Assembly (NCBI RefSeq): GCF_025398155.2
Contig: NZ_CP104562.2
Coordinates: 6,225,367-6,289,366 of the forward strand
DNA length: 64,000 nt
Reading direction: 5' to 3'
Origin: Roseateles amylovorans
GTDB lineage: Bacteria > Pseudomonadota > Gammaproteobacteria > Burkholderiales > Burkholderiaceae_C
The position numbers and the translations under genes were made by a program. The notes under the pieces were generated by a model, which saw only the letters and a program-made list of their open reading frames with translations, was not told the origin of the DNA and searched no databases. Below, in pieces: positions 17,273 to 25,270 of this stretch (positions are counted from its first letter, which is position 1; every line of letters starts with the position of its first letter).

Positions 17273-18574
17273 ATGTCCAACCTCATCGTCCACGGCGGCT
17301 CCCCCCTGAAGGGCCGCATCGTTCCCTCGGCCAACAAGAACGCCGTCCTGCCCATCCTGTGCGCCACGCTGCTCACCCGTGAGCCGGTGCGATTGCATGG
17401 CGTGCCCGAGATCACCGATGTGAAGAAGATCCTCGAGGTCTTCCGCAACCTGGGCAGCAGCGTGTCGGTGGACTTCAAGACCGGCATCCTCGACCTGCAT
17501 CACCTGGACACCCATTTCGATCCGGCCAAGGACCACCTGCCCGAAGAAATGCGCAGCTCCATCATGCTGGTGCCCGGCCTGATGGCGCGCTTCGGCGCCG
17601 CCCGCATCGAGGACGACGTCAAGGGCTGCACCCTCGGCGCGCGCGAGATCGATCCGCATGTGGAGGTGTTCGAACGCTTCGGCGCCAGCGTCGACCGCGC
17701 CAGCGACGGCCTGCTGCTGAAGGTGGACGGCCAGCTCAAGGCCAATGACCACTGGACCGATTACGCCTCGGTCACCACCACCGAGAACTTCGTGCTGTGC
17801 GCCGCGTTGGCCCACGGCACCTCCACCCTGATGAATGCCGCCAGCGAGCCGCATGTGCAGGAGTTCTGCCAGTTCATGCAGATGCTGGGCGCCCGGCTCG
17901 AAGGCCTGGGCACCTCCCGGCTGACCATCCACGGCGTCAAGTCCCTGGGCGGCGGCGAGTTCACCTTCGCCGAAGACTTCCACGAGATCGTCACCTTCCT
18001 GGCCCTGGGCGCCATCACCGGCGGCGATGTGCGGGTCAAGAATTCGCATCCGGAGCAGTTCCCGCTGATCGATCGCACCTTCGCCAAATTCGGCGTGCAG
18101 ATCATTCATGAGGACGGATGGTCCCGCTCGGTGGTCGACGGCAAGCTCAAGGTGAAGGAACCCTTCACCCGCAATATCCTGCAGAAGGTGGAAGCCGCGC
18201 CGTGGCCTTATCTGCCGGTAGACCTGCTGCCGATCTTCGTCGCGCTCGGCGTCAAGGCCGAGGGCAGCGTGATGTTCTGGAACAAGGTCTATGACGGCGC
18301 GATGGGCTGGACCACCGAACTCTCGAAGTTTGGCGCCCATGCCTTCTTGTCCGACCCGCACCGGATGGTCACCTTCGGCGGCAAGACGCTGAGCCCGGCC
18401 GAGGTCGAGAGCCCCTACATCATCCGGGTGGCCATCGCCCTGCTGATGGTGGCGGCCAGCATTCCCGGCAAGTCGACGATCCGCAATGCGACCCCGGTCC
18501 GCCGTGCGCATCCGCAGTTCGCAGAAAACATCACCCGGCTGGGTGCCAAGGTGGAATGGGTCGAGGGCGACTGA
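17273..18574 (+). CDS. murA: MurA-family UDP-GlcNAc enolpyruvyltransferase (divergent)
   Basis: A 433-residue EPSP-synthase-family protein. It keeps the N-terminal Lys-Asn (ANKNAVLPIL), the reactive-Cys loop (KGCTLGAREIDPH), TTTENFVLCAAL, and the catalytic Asp region (PYLPVDLLPI). The block usually reading DRIEAGTF is here EDFHEIVTFL, and the loop differs from the usual PGGCAIGxRPVD. It may therefore be a second, specialised MurA rather than the main peptidoglycan enzyme, whose gene usually sits with the his genes in this order. Its stop overlaps the next gene by 19 bp. Confidence 0.82.
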   Translation: MSNLIVHGGSPLKGRIVPSANKNAVLPILCATLLTREPVRLHGVPEITDVKKILEVFRNLGSSVSVDFKTGILDLHHLDTHFDPAKDHLPEEMRSSIMLVPGLMARFGAARIEDDVKGCTLGAREIDPHVEVFERFGASVDRASDGLLLKVDGQLKANDHWTDYASVTTTENFVLCAALAHGTSTLMNAASEPHVQEFCQFMQMLGARLEGLGTSRLTIHGVKSLGGGEFTFAEDFHEIVTFLALGAITGGDVRVKNSHPEQFPLIDRTFAKFGVQIIHEDGWSRSVVDGKLKVKEPFTRNILQKVEAAPWPYLPVDLLPIFVALGVKAEGSVMFWNKVYDGAMGWTTELSKFGAHAFLSDPHRMVTFGGKTLSPAEVESPYIIRVAIALLMVAASIPGKSTIRNATPVRRAHPQFAENITRLGAKVEWVEGD

Positions 18575-19551
18575 CCCGGTCCCTGCGTCGAGCGATCGGC
18601 TCGGCACGGGCCCTTGCGCTGAACACACGATCAGGCGCCGCCATCACCGCGGCGCTGCTGGTGGCGCTCGTCCCGACGCAGGTGCGCGCCACCGTCGCCC
18701 AGCCACCGTCGATGCCCGCCACCATCCGTTGGCTGGTGCAGGACCTGCCCCCCCATTTCAGCTTTCGGGACGGTCGGGCGCCGCAGCGTCCGGATGAGCT
18801 GGGACAGGGCGAGGTGGACGGCTTCCTGCGGGTGCTGATCGCCCGCATGCCACAGTTCCGCCACGAGCTGGTCGAGCTGAGCCTGCCGCGCTTCCAAGCC
18901 CAGGTGCGCCAGGGCGAAACGCTGTGCACCGTGCTGCATGTGCGCACGCCCGAGCGCCTCCAGTGGCTGTACTTCACCCCGCTGCATCCGCCGATGATGT
19001 CGCGCCAGATTCATGTGATCGTGCGGCGGGACGATCTCGCCCGCTTCGAAGCCGGCGGGCAGCCGCTGAAGCTGGCCGATTTGATGCAGCGCCGCGAACT
19101 GGTCGGCCTGCTTCCGCGCAACCGCAGCTACGGCCCGCGCATCGACCAATTGCTGGCTTCACGGCCTGACACGGCGCCGCGTGCGGTCGTGGCGGGGCGG
19201 GGTGCGAATCTGCTGGCCATGCTCAAGGCCGGCCGCATGGACTACACCTTGGACTATCCGGCATCGGTCGATGAGTTCATGACGCAGCATCCCGGCCCGC
19301 CCGAGCTGGCCAAGCTGCCGCTGGCCGAGGGTCGCAGCACGATGGTGGCGGTCAGTGCCTGCAGCCGCACGCCCGACGGTCGACGTGCCATCGAAGCGAT
19401 TGACCGCACGGTGCGCGAGATGGCGGCGGATCCTCAGCGCGAGCAATGGATCCGGTCGTGGCGTGGCGGTGCGACGCTGGACGCGGACGACCATCAGCGC
19501 CTGCGCCGCTACCTGGACGAGCGCGGGCGCGGGCCGGCGCAGATCGACTGA
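18556..19551 (+). CDS. Periplasmic solute-binding-like protein (TIGR02285 type)
   Basis: A 331-residue protein with a signal-peptide-like N-terminus (positive residues, then AAITAALLVALVPTQVRA). The mature part resembles the TIGR02285 branch of the SBP_bac_3 fold: IRWLVQDLPPHFSF, then LPRNRSYGPRID and MLKAGRMDYTLDYP. The ligand is unknown and no permease genes are adjacent. Its start overlaps the end of murA by 19 bp, suggesting translational coupling. A shorter start cannot be excluded. Confidence 0.7.
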   Translation: MGRGRLTRSLRRAIGSARALALNTRSGAAITAALLVALVPTQVRATVAQPPSMPATIRWLVQDLPPHFSFRDGRAPQRPDELGQGEVDGFLRVLIARMPQFRHELVELSLPRFQAQVRQGETLCTVLHVRTPERLQWLYFTPLHPPMMSRQIHVIVRRDDLARFEAGGQPLKLADLMQRRELVGLLPRNRSYGPRIDQLLASRPDTAPRAVVAGRGANLLAMLKAGRMDYTLDYPASVDEFMTQHPGPPELAKLPLAEGRSTMVAVSACSRTPDGRRAIEAIDRTVREMAADPQREQWIRSWRGGATLDADDHQRLRRYLDERGRGPAQID

Positions 19552-19560
19552 ACGGCGGCC

Positions 19561-20478
19561 ATGGCACGTCCGCCCAAACTGGCCTTGCCCTTGCGTGAGG
19601 GCGTGGCTGCCAGCGCCTTGGCCTGCCCGCCGGGCCCGTGGCCGCTGGTGCTGGACTACCTCGCCGAGCGTCTGCCGCTGGTCACCCGCGCGGACTGGGC
19701 CGAGCGGCTGCGACGCGGTGACGTCCTGGACGACCAAGGCCACGCGCTGGCCCCCGAAGCGCTCTACCAGCCTCATCGTCGCCTCTACTACTGGCGCTGG
19801 CTGGCCGACGAGCCGGAGATTCCTTTTGAAGCGCAGATCCTGCACCTGGACGAGCACCTGCTGGTGGCCGACAAGCCGCATTTCCTGCCGGTCACGCCCA
19901 AGGGCCGCTATGTGCGCGAAACGCTGCTCACCCGCCTGCGCCGAGCAACCGGCCTGGCCGACCTGAGTCCGATCCATCGTCTGGATCGGGAAACGGCGGG
20001 ACTGACGTTGTTCTCGGTGCAGCCGGGCAGCCGGGACGCCTACCAACGCCTGTTCCGCGATCGCGCGGTGGAGAAGGTCTATGAGGCGGTGGCCGGTTGG
20101 CGCGAGGACCTGTCGCTGCCCCTGTCCCTCGCCACGCGGCTGGAAGAGCATCCGGTGGACTTCATGCAGATGCGCACCGTCGATGGCGAACCCAATGCCT
20201 TCACCCACATCGCCCTGATCGAACGGCTGGGGCCGACGCTCGCGCGCTACGAGCTGCGTCCGCACAGCGGCGTCAAACACCAGTTGCGGGCGCAGATGGA
20301 CAGCCTGGGTCTGCCGCTGCGGGGCGACCGCATCTATCCCGTGCTTCAACCGGTGGAAGAGACCCCGGACTTCAGTCGCCCGCTCCAGTTGCTGGCGCGG
20401 GAGATCGGGTTTGTGGATCCGCTGAGCGGCGCGACGCGCCGCTTCCGCACCGGGCTGCGTCTGGCGGACATCGCCTGA
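19561..20478 (+). CDS. RluA-family RNA pseudouridine synthase
   Basis: A 305-residue pseudouridine synthase. The catalytic motif HRLDRETAGL carries the nucleophilic Asp, preceded by LVADKPHFLPVTP and followed by KVYEAVAGW and a GVKHQLRAQMDSLG-like segment. The N-terminal ~70 residues show no obvious S4 domain. It follows the binding-like protein by 9 bp and may belong to the same transcript. The target RNA position (rRNA or tRNA) cannot be told from sequence alone. Confidence 0.9.
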   Translation: MARPPKLALPLREGVAASALACPPGPWPLVLDYLAERLPLVTRADWAERLRRGDVLDDQGHALAPEALYQPHRRLYYWRWLADEPEIPFEAQILHLDEHLLVADKPHFLPVTPKGRYVRETLLTRLRRATGLADLSPIHRLDRETAGLTLFSVQPGSRDAYQRLFRDRAVEKVYEAVAGWREDLSLPLSLATRLEEHPVDFMQMRTVDGEPNAFTHIALIERLGPTLARYELRPHSGVKHQLRAQMDSLGLPLRGDRIYPVLQPVEETPDFSRPLQLLAREIGFVDPLSGATRRFRTGLRLADIA

Positions 20479-20626
20479 CCCCTGCGCGGGCAGCAAGTGC
20501 CGAGCAGTGAAGCGCGGAATCGAGCAGCGTGATCCATCACCCCCTGTCCGTTGTGCTGCGCCTTGAGAACGCTGCAACCCGCATGATCGGGGGCAACCCC
20601 GTTCTTGGCAGGCGGGATCCCCCGCA

Positions 20627-21424
20627 TCAGAAGCCCCATTGCAGCTGGGCGCTCAGCATGTCGCCGCGTCGACGGTAGGTGTTGCCCCAGAGCCAGGCCG
20701 CCTGGAGTTCGAGGCCGGGCACCAGGGTCGCGCGCCAGGTGGGGCCGGCACGCCACGATTTCGGCTCGGCGAAACCTTGCAGGCCGGCCCGCCAGCCGGT
20801 CGACCATCGATGCAGGGCCTGCCATTGCAGCTTGGTCTGGTTCTGACGACGCGCGGCCGCGTCATGCGCCCAGAAGAGATTCAGGTTGAACTGCGTCAGG
20901 CCCCATTCCGCCTGGAACAGCGGCCCGACCTCGACCGCATTCCCCCTGTCACGGTTGCGGATGAGCTGCAGATGCAGGCCGAGGTCGTACGGCCGGTCGC
21001 CCTGCGTCAGCAGATATTGGTGCGTCCAGTTGATCGACGACAGGGACTGCGACTGCAGCGTGGGGCCGATCCAGCTCAACAGCAGTTCACTGCTCCAGCG
21101 GTCGGTGAAGCCGTGACGCAGGCCCACCTCCGGCCACAGGATGGCCGCCTGATCAGGCGGCTGCACGCTCCAGTACCGAAGATCCAGCGTGGTCTGGCCG
21201 GGTTCACTGTAGGGGCGTACCAGGTAGTAGCCGGGGTCTGCCTGCGCGCCGGTGGCCAGCGCCAGGCCCAGCGCGGCGGCGGTGACGCTCCTCGGCGCGC
21301 GACCGCCACGGCCGCGAGGGCCGCGAGGGCCGCGACTAAGCGTCCCATCAGCCAGCGGGCGCTCGCCGTCATCGATCGTCCCCGGTCGCTTCGGCGAGGC
21401 CGGTGCCGCGCTGCTTGTCGTCAT
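20627..21424 (-). CDS. Exported protein, possible outer-membrane beta-barrel
   Basis: A 265-residue protein. After a Gly/Arg/Pro-rich N-terminus comes a signal-like stretch (AAALGLALATGAQA) and then alternating aromatic/polar strands (YYLVRPYSEPGQTTLDLRYW, shortened: TTLDLRYWSVQ; GLHLQLIRNR; ELQAAWLWGNTYRR) ending in Phe, as outer-membrane barrels often do. No family recognised. The N-terminal RGPRGPRG segment is encoded by a 9-bp repeat (21310-21336), so the true start may be further downstream. Convergent with the pseudouridine synthase. Confidence 0.6.
   Translation of the reverse strand: MTTSSAAPASPKRPGTIDDGERPLADGTLSRGPRGPRGRGGRAPRSVTAAALGLALATGAQADPGYYLVRPYSEPGQTTLDLRYWSVQPPDQAAILWPEVGLRHGFTDRWSSELLLSWIGPTLQSQSLSSINWTHQYLLTQGDRPYDLGLHLQLIRNRDRGNAVEVGPLFQAEWGLTQFNLNLFWAHDAAARRQNQTKLQWQALHRWSTGWRAGLQGFAEPKSWRAGPTWRATLVPGLELQAAWLWGNTYRRRGDMLSAQLQWGF
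21310..21336 (+). repeat. 9-bp tandem repeat GGCCGCGAG x3
   Basis: GGCCGCGAG, GGCCGCGAG and GGCCGCGAC in tandem within the N-terminal part of the minus-strand beta-barrel candidate, where they encode the RGPRGPRG segment before the signal-like sequence. Confidence 0.85.
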
Positions 21425-21616
21425 CGATTCATCTTCCTGAATATCTCCCGAACGGCGGAGGCGTGGATCACCTGGGCGGCGGGGAACTTCGTGTCATGGC
21501 GCTGATTTTGGGGGCGTGGTCCCTGGCGTTTCCCCGAGGAAACCATCCCCACGTGACATGCACAATGATTTCGAGGTCCTCGTTCCCTGCTGCTGCAACT
21601 GAACCCGCACCTACCC

Positions 21617-22918
21617 ATGACCTTCAAGGCCATCAGTATTTCGGTCGGGGCGCGCACGATGGTGGCGCTGTTCGCGCTTGGTCTGCTGCTGATCGTGATG
21701 TCCAGCGGCTGGCAGCTGCGTGAGGAGACTCAGCGGCGGGCCGCACAGCTCGATCAGGAGTTGCGGGCCATCCCGGCGCTGTATGGCGGGCCGCTGACCC
21801 TGAGCATCGAGCAAAGGCCCGATGAGGTCCTTGGGCTGCTGCATCAGATCCTGCAACGTCACGGCCTGCAAAGCGTGGAGCTGCTGACCCAGACCGGCGA
21901 GCAATACCGCGCCCAGAGCGACACCGCGGATGGGGAGCCCGGCCCGCGCACCGAATTCACCCTGGGCCAGGCCGGCGCATTGCGGATCCAGGCCCCGGTG
22001 GCCTCCATGGGCAACACGCTGCGCCACGATCCGCTGCTGCGCAGCACCTTGATCCACCTGCTGCTGGTGATCGCCCTGGCCTTGATCGGGGCAGCGATGC
22101 TGGATCGGTGGCTGCTTCGTCGCCTGCGGCGGCTGTCGGAGGAAGCCAGCCGCTTTGATCCGACGCTGCCGCCGCAGTCGCTCTCTTGGTTGGAGCCGGA
22201 CGATCACCCACCCACCGAGCTGCTGCGACTGGAACAGGCCTTCGCCCACGTCCACACCTCCTTGGGCGACGAGCTGCAGCGGGAACAGTCCCGGGGTCGG
22301 CAGTTGCGCGACGAAGTGGAGCGCCAGCACCAACGTCTGGAACAGGCCGAGCGCTCACTGGATGCCAAGCGGCGGGAACTGGCGCAGTTGGAACGCCATG
22401 ACGCATTGACCGGCGCCAGCAACCGGCGGGAATTCGAGATCGCCCTGCGGCGCGAGTTCAAGCGGGCTCAGCGTGACCAGGGTCGCCTGGCCTTGGCGGT
22501 GTTGGATGTGGACGACCTCAAACCCTACAACCAGCACCACGGCCGACCGGCGGGCGACGAGGTGCTGAAGGCGCTGGCGCGGGTGCTGCGCGAGCAGTTC
22601 CAGCGCGACACCGACCTGGTGGCTCGCCTGGGCGGCGAGGAGTTCGTCGTGCTGCTGCCGGGCCTGGACCTCGACACCGCCCAGGGCTTGCTGGAGGGCA
22701 TGCGCGAGCGCTGGCGCGAGCTGGCGATTCCGCATGGTGCCCGGCCCTCGGCACGCGGCCGTCACGGGGATGCGGACATCGTGACCCTGAGCCTGGGATT
22801 GGCGGCCTATCAGCCGGGCCATCCCTACATGAGCCCGCAGGCCCTGATGCAGGCCGCCGATGAGGCCCTGTATCTGGCCAAGCACACCGGCCGCGATCGG
22901 CTGTGCCTGGCCTCCTGA
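21617..22918 (+). CDS. Membrane-bound diguanylate cyclase (GGDEF)
   Basis: A 433-residue protein with two membrane segments (residues ~14-32 and ~140-165) enclosing a ~105-residue periplasmic region. A coiled-coil linker (RQLRDEVERQHQRLEQAERS) leads to a GGDEF domain. The signature is intact as GGEEF (RLGGEEFVVLLPG), with DVDDLKPYNQHHG in the metal/substrate segment, so it probably makes cyclic-di-GMP. No clear RxxD inhibitory site before GGEEF: the residues are DLVARLGGEEF. The signal sensed is unknown. Confidence 0.9.
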   Translation: MTFKAISISVGARTMVALFALGLLLIVMSSGWQLREETQRRAAQLDQELRAIPALYGGPLTLSIEQRPDEVLGLLHQILQRHGLQSVELLTQTGEQYRAQSDTADGEPGPRTEFTLGQAGALRIQAPVASMGNTLRHDPLLRSTLIHLLLVIALALIGAAMLDRWLLRRLRRLSEEASRFDPTLPPQSLSWLEPDDHPPTELLRLEQAFAHVHTSLGDELQREQSRGRQLRDEVERQHQRLEQAERSLDAKRRELAQLERHDALTGASNRREFEIALRREFKRAQRDQGRLALAVLDVDDLKPYNQHHGRPAGDEVLKALARVLREQFQRDTDLVARLGGEEFVVLLPGLDLDTAQGLLEGMRERWRELAIPHGARPSARGRHGDADIVTLSLGLAAYQPGHPYMSPQALMQAADEALYLAKHTGRDRLCLAS

Positions 22919-22956
22919 GCGGGGCTTCGAACGCTGGGCGTACTGGGCGCCTCTTT

Positions 22957-23010
22957 GCGGGATCGGCGGGATCGGCGGGATCGGCGGGATCAGCGTGATC
23001 GGCGCGATCG
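22957..23010 (+). repeat. 9-bp tandem array GCGGGATCG
   Basis: Six copies (three GCGGGATCG, then GCGGGATCA, GCGTGATCG, GCGCGATCG) between the convergent diguanylate cyclase and HDOD genes. Rotated, the unit is ATCGGCGGG, the same family as the coding array at 5571-5633. Confidence 0.92.
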
Positions 23011-23037
23011 GCGCCCTGGTCAGCGCCCCGAGCAGGC

Positions 23038-23856
23038 TCAGCGCCCGCGCGACTCGGCCTGTTCCAACTGCTCTTCGACACGCCGCGCGGCGCGCAGCAT
23101 GAGGGTTTCGTCCAACTGGGCCTGAGGGGCGATCAGCATGACGGTCTCGTCGAGCTTGGAGGGGTTGTTCATCAGCGTCCAGGCGACCAGCGAGATCGCA
23201 CCCACGCCGCGGCGCTGCATGGCTTCGGGCATGTGCGGGTCGTACTGAAGCTGCACGTGATAGCGAACGCTGGCCACCGCCGCCGGTGCGACACCCCAGC
23301 TCTCGCACAGGGCGGCGCCCAGCGCGTCATGACTCACGCCGAAGGCGGTGTGCTCCAGCTGGACCAGCTCCATGTCGCTGCTGGCCGCGCGCAGCATCGC
23401 CGGATAGTGACCGGGCGCATGGCGGTACAGCACCGCCTTGCCGCACTCCTCGAACAGGCCTGCGGAGTGGGCCGCCCAGGGATCGACGCTGAGCATCTGC
23501 CCCATGCGTCCCATCAGCAGGCCGCGCTTGGAGGCGCGGTCCCAGACCGGGCCCAGTTCAGCCGCAGGGGGGAAGGCGGCGCGCAGGCCCATTTCGAAGG
23601 TGATCGCGGCGACCTCGCGCATGCCGAGGTAGGTCATCGCCTGATGCACCGTTTGCACGCGGCCGCGCAGCCCGTACATCGACGAATTCACCGCCTTGAG
23701 CACGGCCGCAGCCATGGCCATGTCGGTCTCCACCAGGGAGCAGACGGCCTGAAGGTCGATGTCTTCATCCGCCATCAGCAGCGAGAGCTTGACCAGGACG
23801 TCAGGCTGGGTGGGGATTTCGATGTCCAGCGAACGCAGGTGTGGATCGACGGGCAT
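23038..23856 (-). CDS. HDOD-domain signalling protein
   Basis: A 272-residue protein consisting almost entirely of an HDOD domain (residues ~15-215), a relative of HD-GYP used in signalling without known catalysis. Features are LSLLMADEDIDLQAVCSLVETD, shortened, then VLKAVNSSMYGLRGRVQTVHQAMTYLG, shortened, which is the characteristic NSxxYG pattern, and later GVSHDALGAAL. ATG 23856 (MPVDPHLRSL) is preferred; an in-frame start at 23910 adds 18 residues without a better signal. It is convergent with the diguanylate cyclase. Confidence 0.88.
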   Translation of the reverse strand: MPVDPHLRSLDIEIPTQPDVLVKLSLLMADEDIDLQAVCSLVETDMAMAAAVLKAVNSSMYGLRGRVQTVHQAMTYLGMREVAAITFEMGLRAAFPPAAELGPVWDRASKRGLLMGRMGQMLSVDPWAAHSAGLFEECGKAVLYRHAPGHYPAMLRAASSDMELVQLEHTAFGVSHDALGAALCESWGVAPAAVASVRYHVQLQYDPHMPEAMQRRGVGAISLVAWTLMNNPSKLDETVMLIAPQAQLDETLMLRAARRVEEQLEQAESRGR

Positions 23857-23944
23857 GGTGATGAGAGGTTGTTTATCCAATGGTATCGCTGGAGCGAGGC
23901 CAGCGGACATCCCGCCTTTGGCGGAACGCCCGATCGATCGCCGC

Positions 23945-24706
23945 TCAGCGCAAGAAAGCGTCGTATCCGGTTTTCACGATCAGCACCGACACGACCACCA
24001 CGAACATGCCGCGCACGAAGCCCGCGCCGCGCGCCAGGGCCATGCGGGTGCCCAGCAGGCTGCCGATCACGTTGGCCACGGCCATGACCGCGGCGATCTG
24101 CCACCACACATGCCCCTTGCTCGCAAACAGGATCAAGGCCGCGCCGTTGGTGGCCGTGTTGAGCAGCTTGGCGGTGGCGGAGGCATGCAGGAAGTCGAAT
24201 CCCAGCAGCCGCACGAACAGGAACACGAAGAAGCTGCCGGTGCCGGGTCCGAAGAATCCGTCATAAAACCCGATCACCACCCCGATGACCGACGCAATCA
24301 GCGTCTGCGTGCCCAGGCTGTGACGCGGGGCATGGTGACGACCAAGGTCCTTCTTCGCCAGGGTGTAGAGCAGCACGCCAAGCAGGATCAGCGGCAGCGC
24401 CTTGCGCAACCCGTCCGGATTGACCAGCGTCACCGCCCACGCACCGCAGAAGCTGCCCGCCAAGGCGGCAAGGGCCGCCGGCATCAGCGCCCGCCAGGGC
24501 AGGGTGACGCGCTTGGCGTATTGATGCGTGGCCCAGGCCGTGCCGAGAATGGCACCGCCCTTGTTGGTGCCGAAGAGCGTGGCCGGAGCCGCGTTGGGAA
24601 AAGTGCTGAACAGCGCGGGAACCAGGATCAACCCGCCGCCGCCCACCACGGCATCGACGAAACCAGCCAGCAGGGAGGCTGTCGCCACCGTCAACAACTC
24701 GATCAT
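23945..24706 (-). CDS. TSUP (TauE/SafE, YfcA-like) membrane permease
   Basis: A 253-residue integral membrane protein with about eight hydrophobic segments. It has the TSUP pattern FVDAVVGGGGLILVPAL near the N-terminus and its repeat GFYDGFFGPGTGSF in the middle. The family exports or imports sulfur-containing or carboxylated organic anions. Starts at 24712 (MAMIELL) and 24706 (MIELL) are both possible. Immediately upstream, at 24756-24788, is an intrinsic terminator facing this gene, which may attenuate its expression. Confidence 0.9.
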   Translation of the reverse strand: MIELLTVATASLLAGFVDAVVGGGGLILVPALFSTFPNAAPATLFGTNKGGAILGTAWATHQYAKRVTLPWRALMPAALAALAGSFCGAWAVTLVNPDGLRKALPLILLGVLLYTLAKKDLGRHHAPRHSLGTQTLIASVIGVVIGFYDGFFGPGTGSFFVFLFVRLLGFDFLHASATAKLLNTATNGAALILFASKGHVWWQIAAVMAVANVIGSLLGTRMALARGAGFVRGMFVVVVSVLIVKTGYDAFLR

Positions 24707-24755
24707 GGCCATGCGACTCGCGAAAGCGGGCCACAAACATCAACGATGGGGCCAC

Positions 24756-24788
24756 AAAAACAAAGCGGGCACCTGAACAGGTGCCCGC
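24756..24788 (-). terminator. Intrinsic terminator upstream of the TSUP gene
   Basis: A perfect 10-bp stem, GCGGGCACCT (24765-24774) with AGGTGCCCGC (24779-24788), has a 4-nt loop. On the minus strand the stem is followed by TTTGTTTTT (from 24764 down to 24756). It therefore stops leftward transcription about 45 bp before the TSUP start codon. It terminates either a small RNA or an untranslated leader. Confidence 0.85.
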
Positions 24789-24789
24789 G

Positions 24790-24980
24790 AATTGTGACAG
24801 TGTCACTAGCGATTCGTTGGTGTTGGTTTGATTTGTTTGTCTCCTCAGCCCCCGTAGGCAACCACCATTCGCACGGCAGTTACGTCGAGTGAAGCGGATC
24901 GTAGGACTCGCTATCCATGCACGCACTTGGGGTTTTCACTCGGCGCATGCACCAAATTGGAACCGTAAGCCTGTGCTCAC
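24790..24980 (-). ncRNA. Candidate small RNA or leader RNA ending at the 24756 terminator
   Basis: Leftward transcription towards the terminator at 24756-24788 would give an RNA of about 190-220 nt with no open frame. It would contain a stem from the CGAGTGAA/TTCACTCG pair, an unstructured A/C-rich segment (about 24800-24840, CAAACAAATCAAACCAACA on the minus strand) and a final terminator hairpin. That layout is typical of Hfq-binding small RNAs or attenuator leaders. The 5' end is a guess and no family was recognised. Confidence 0.3.
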
Positions 24981-24984
24981 TTGT

Positions 24985-25016
24985 CCGCTATATGCGGTAA
25001 TTTATCGCTTTGCGAT
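24985..25016. promoter_or_regulatory. Two adjacent inverted repeats, possible repressor site
   Basis: CCGC-TATAT-GCGG at 24985-24997 and ATCGC-TTT-GCGAT at 25004-25016 lie on AT-richer DNA, six bases apart. Two short palindromes so close together look like an operator for a dimeric regulator, but no regulator gene is adjacent. Confidence 0.4.
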
Positions 25017-25154
25017 CACCGCACATTCCCCAAATCCGCCCATGGGGCGAACGCCGCCCGCTGTCGCAGAAAGGTGTCACACCGTTGCAATGATGCATAG
25101 GGCTGAACTCTGTCCGCGCAATGCGGCGGGACACGCCGGGATGCTGTGAGTCCC

Positions 25155-25165
25155 GGGAACTTTTT
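25155..25165 (+). promoter_or_regulatory. Possible ECF-type -35 element
   Basis: GGGAACTTTTT resembles the GGAAC -35 element of many ECF sigma factors and lies about 105 bp before the ECF gene, which such factors often autoregulate. No matching -10 at the usual 16-17-bp spacing is evident; GTC at 25185-25187 is too far. Weak call. Confidence 0.25.
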
Positions 25166-25270
25166 GCCGCGGCCGCGCAATATGGTCATGCAGCGATGGA
25201 ATTCATTGAGGGTCCTGTGGACACTCGCCTCTCCTCACCCGCTTGGCCGGATTGACTGGACGGATGCCCC

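Larger units (their letters stand above)
24713..25270. other. 558-bp non-coding region with terminator and inverted repeats
   Basis: This is the least GC-rich long stretch in the left half of the window. It contains a leftward terminator (24756-24788), a GTGAC-AGT-GTCAC repeat (~24794-24806), an 8-bp complementary pair CGAGTGAA/TTCACTCG (24886-24893 with 24935-24942), and two inverted repeats at 24985-25016. The right end holds the ECF gene promoter region. No coding sequence with a plausible start and ribosome-binding site is visible on either strand. Confidence 0.6.

Noticed and set aside
24845..24960. tmRNA (ssrA)-like GGGGGCTGA word on the minus strand
   Set aside because: No tag-coding frame, no tRNA-like ends and no further match; chance similarity.
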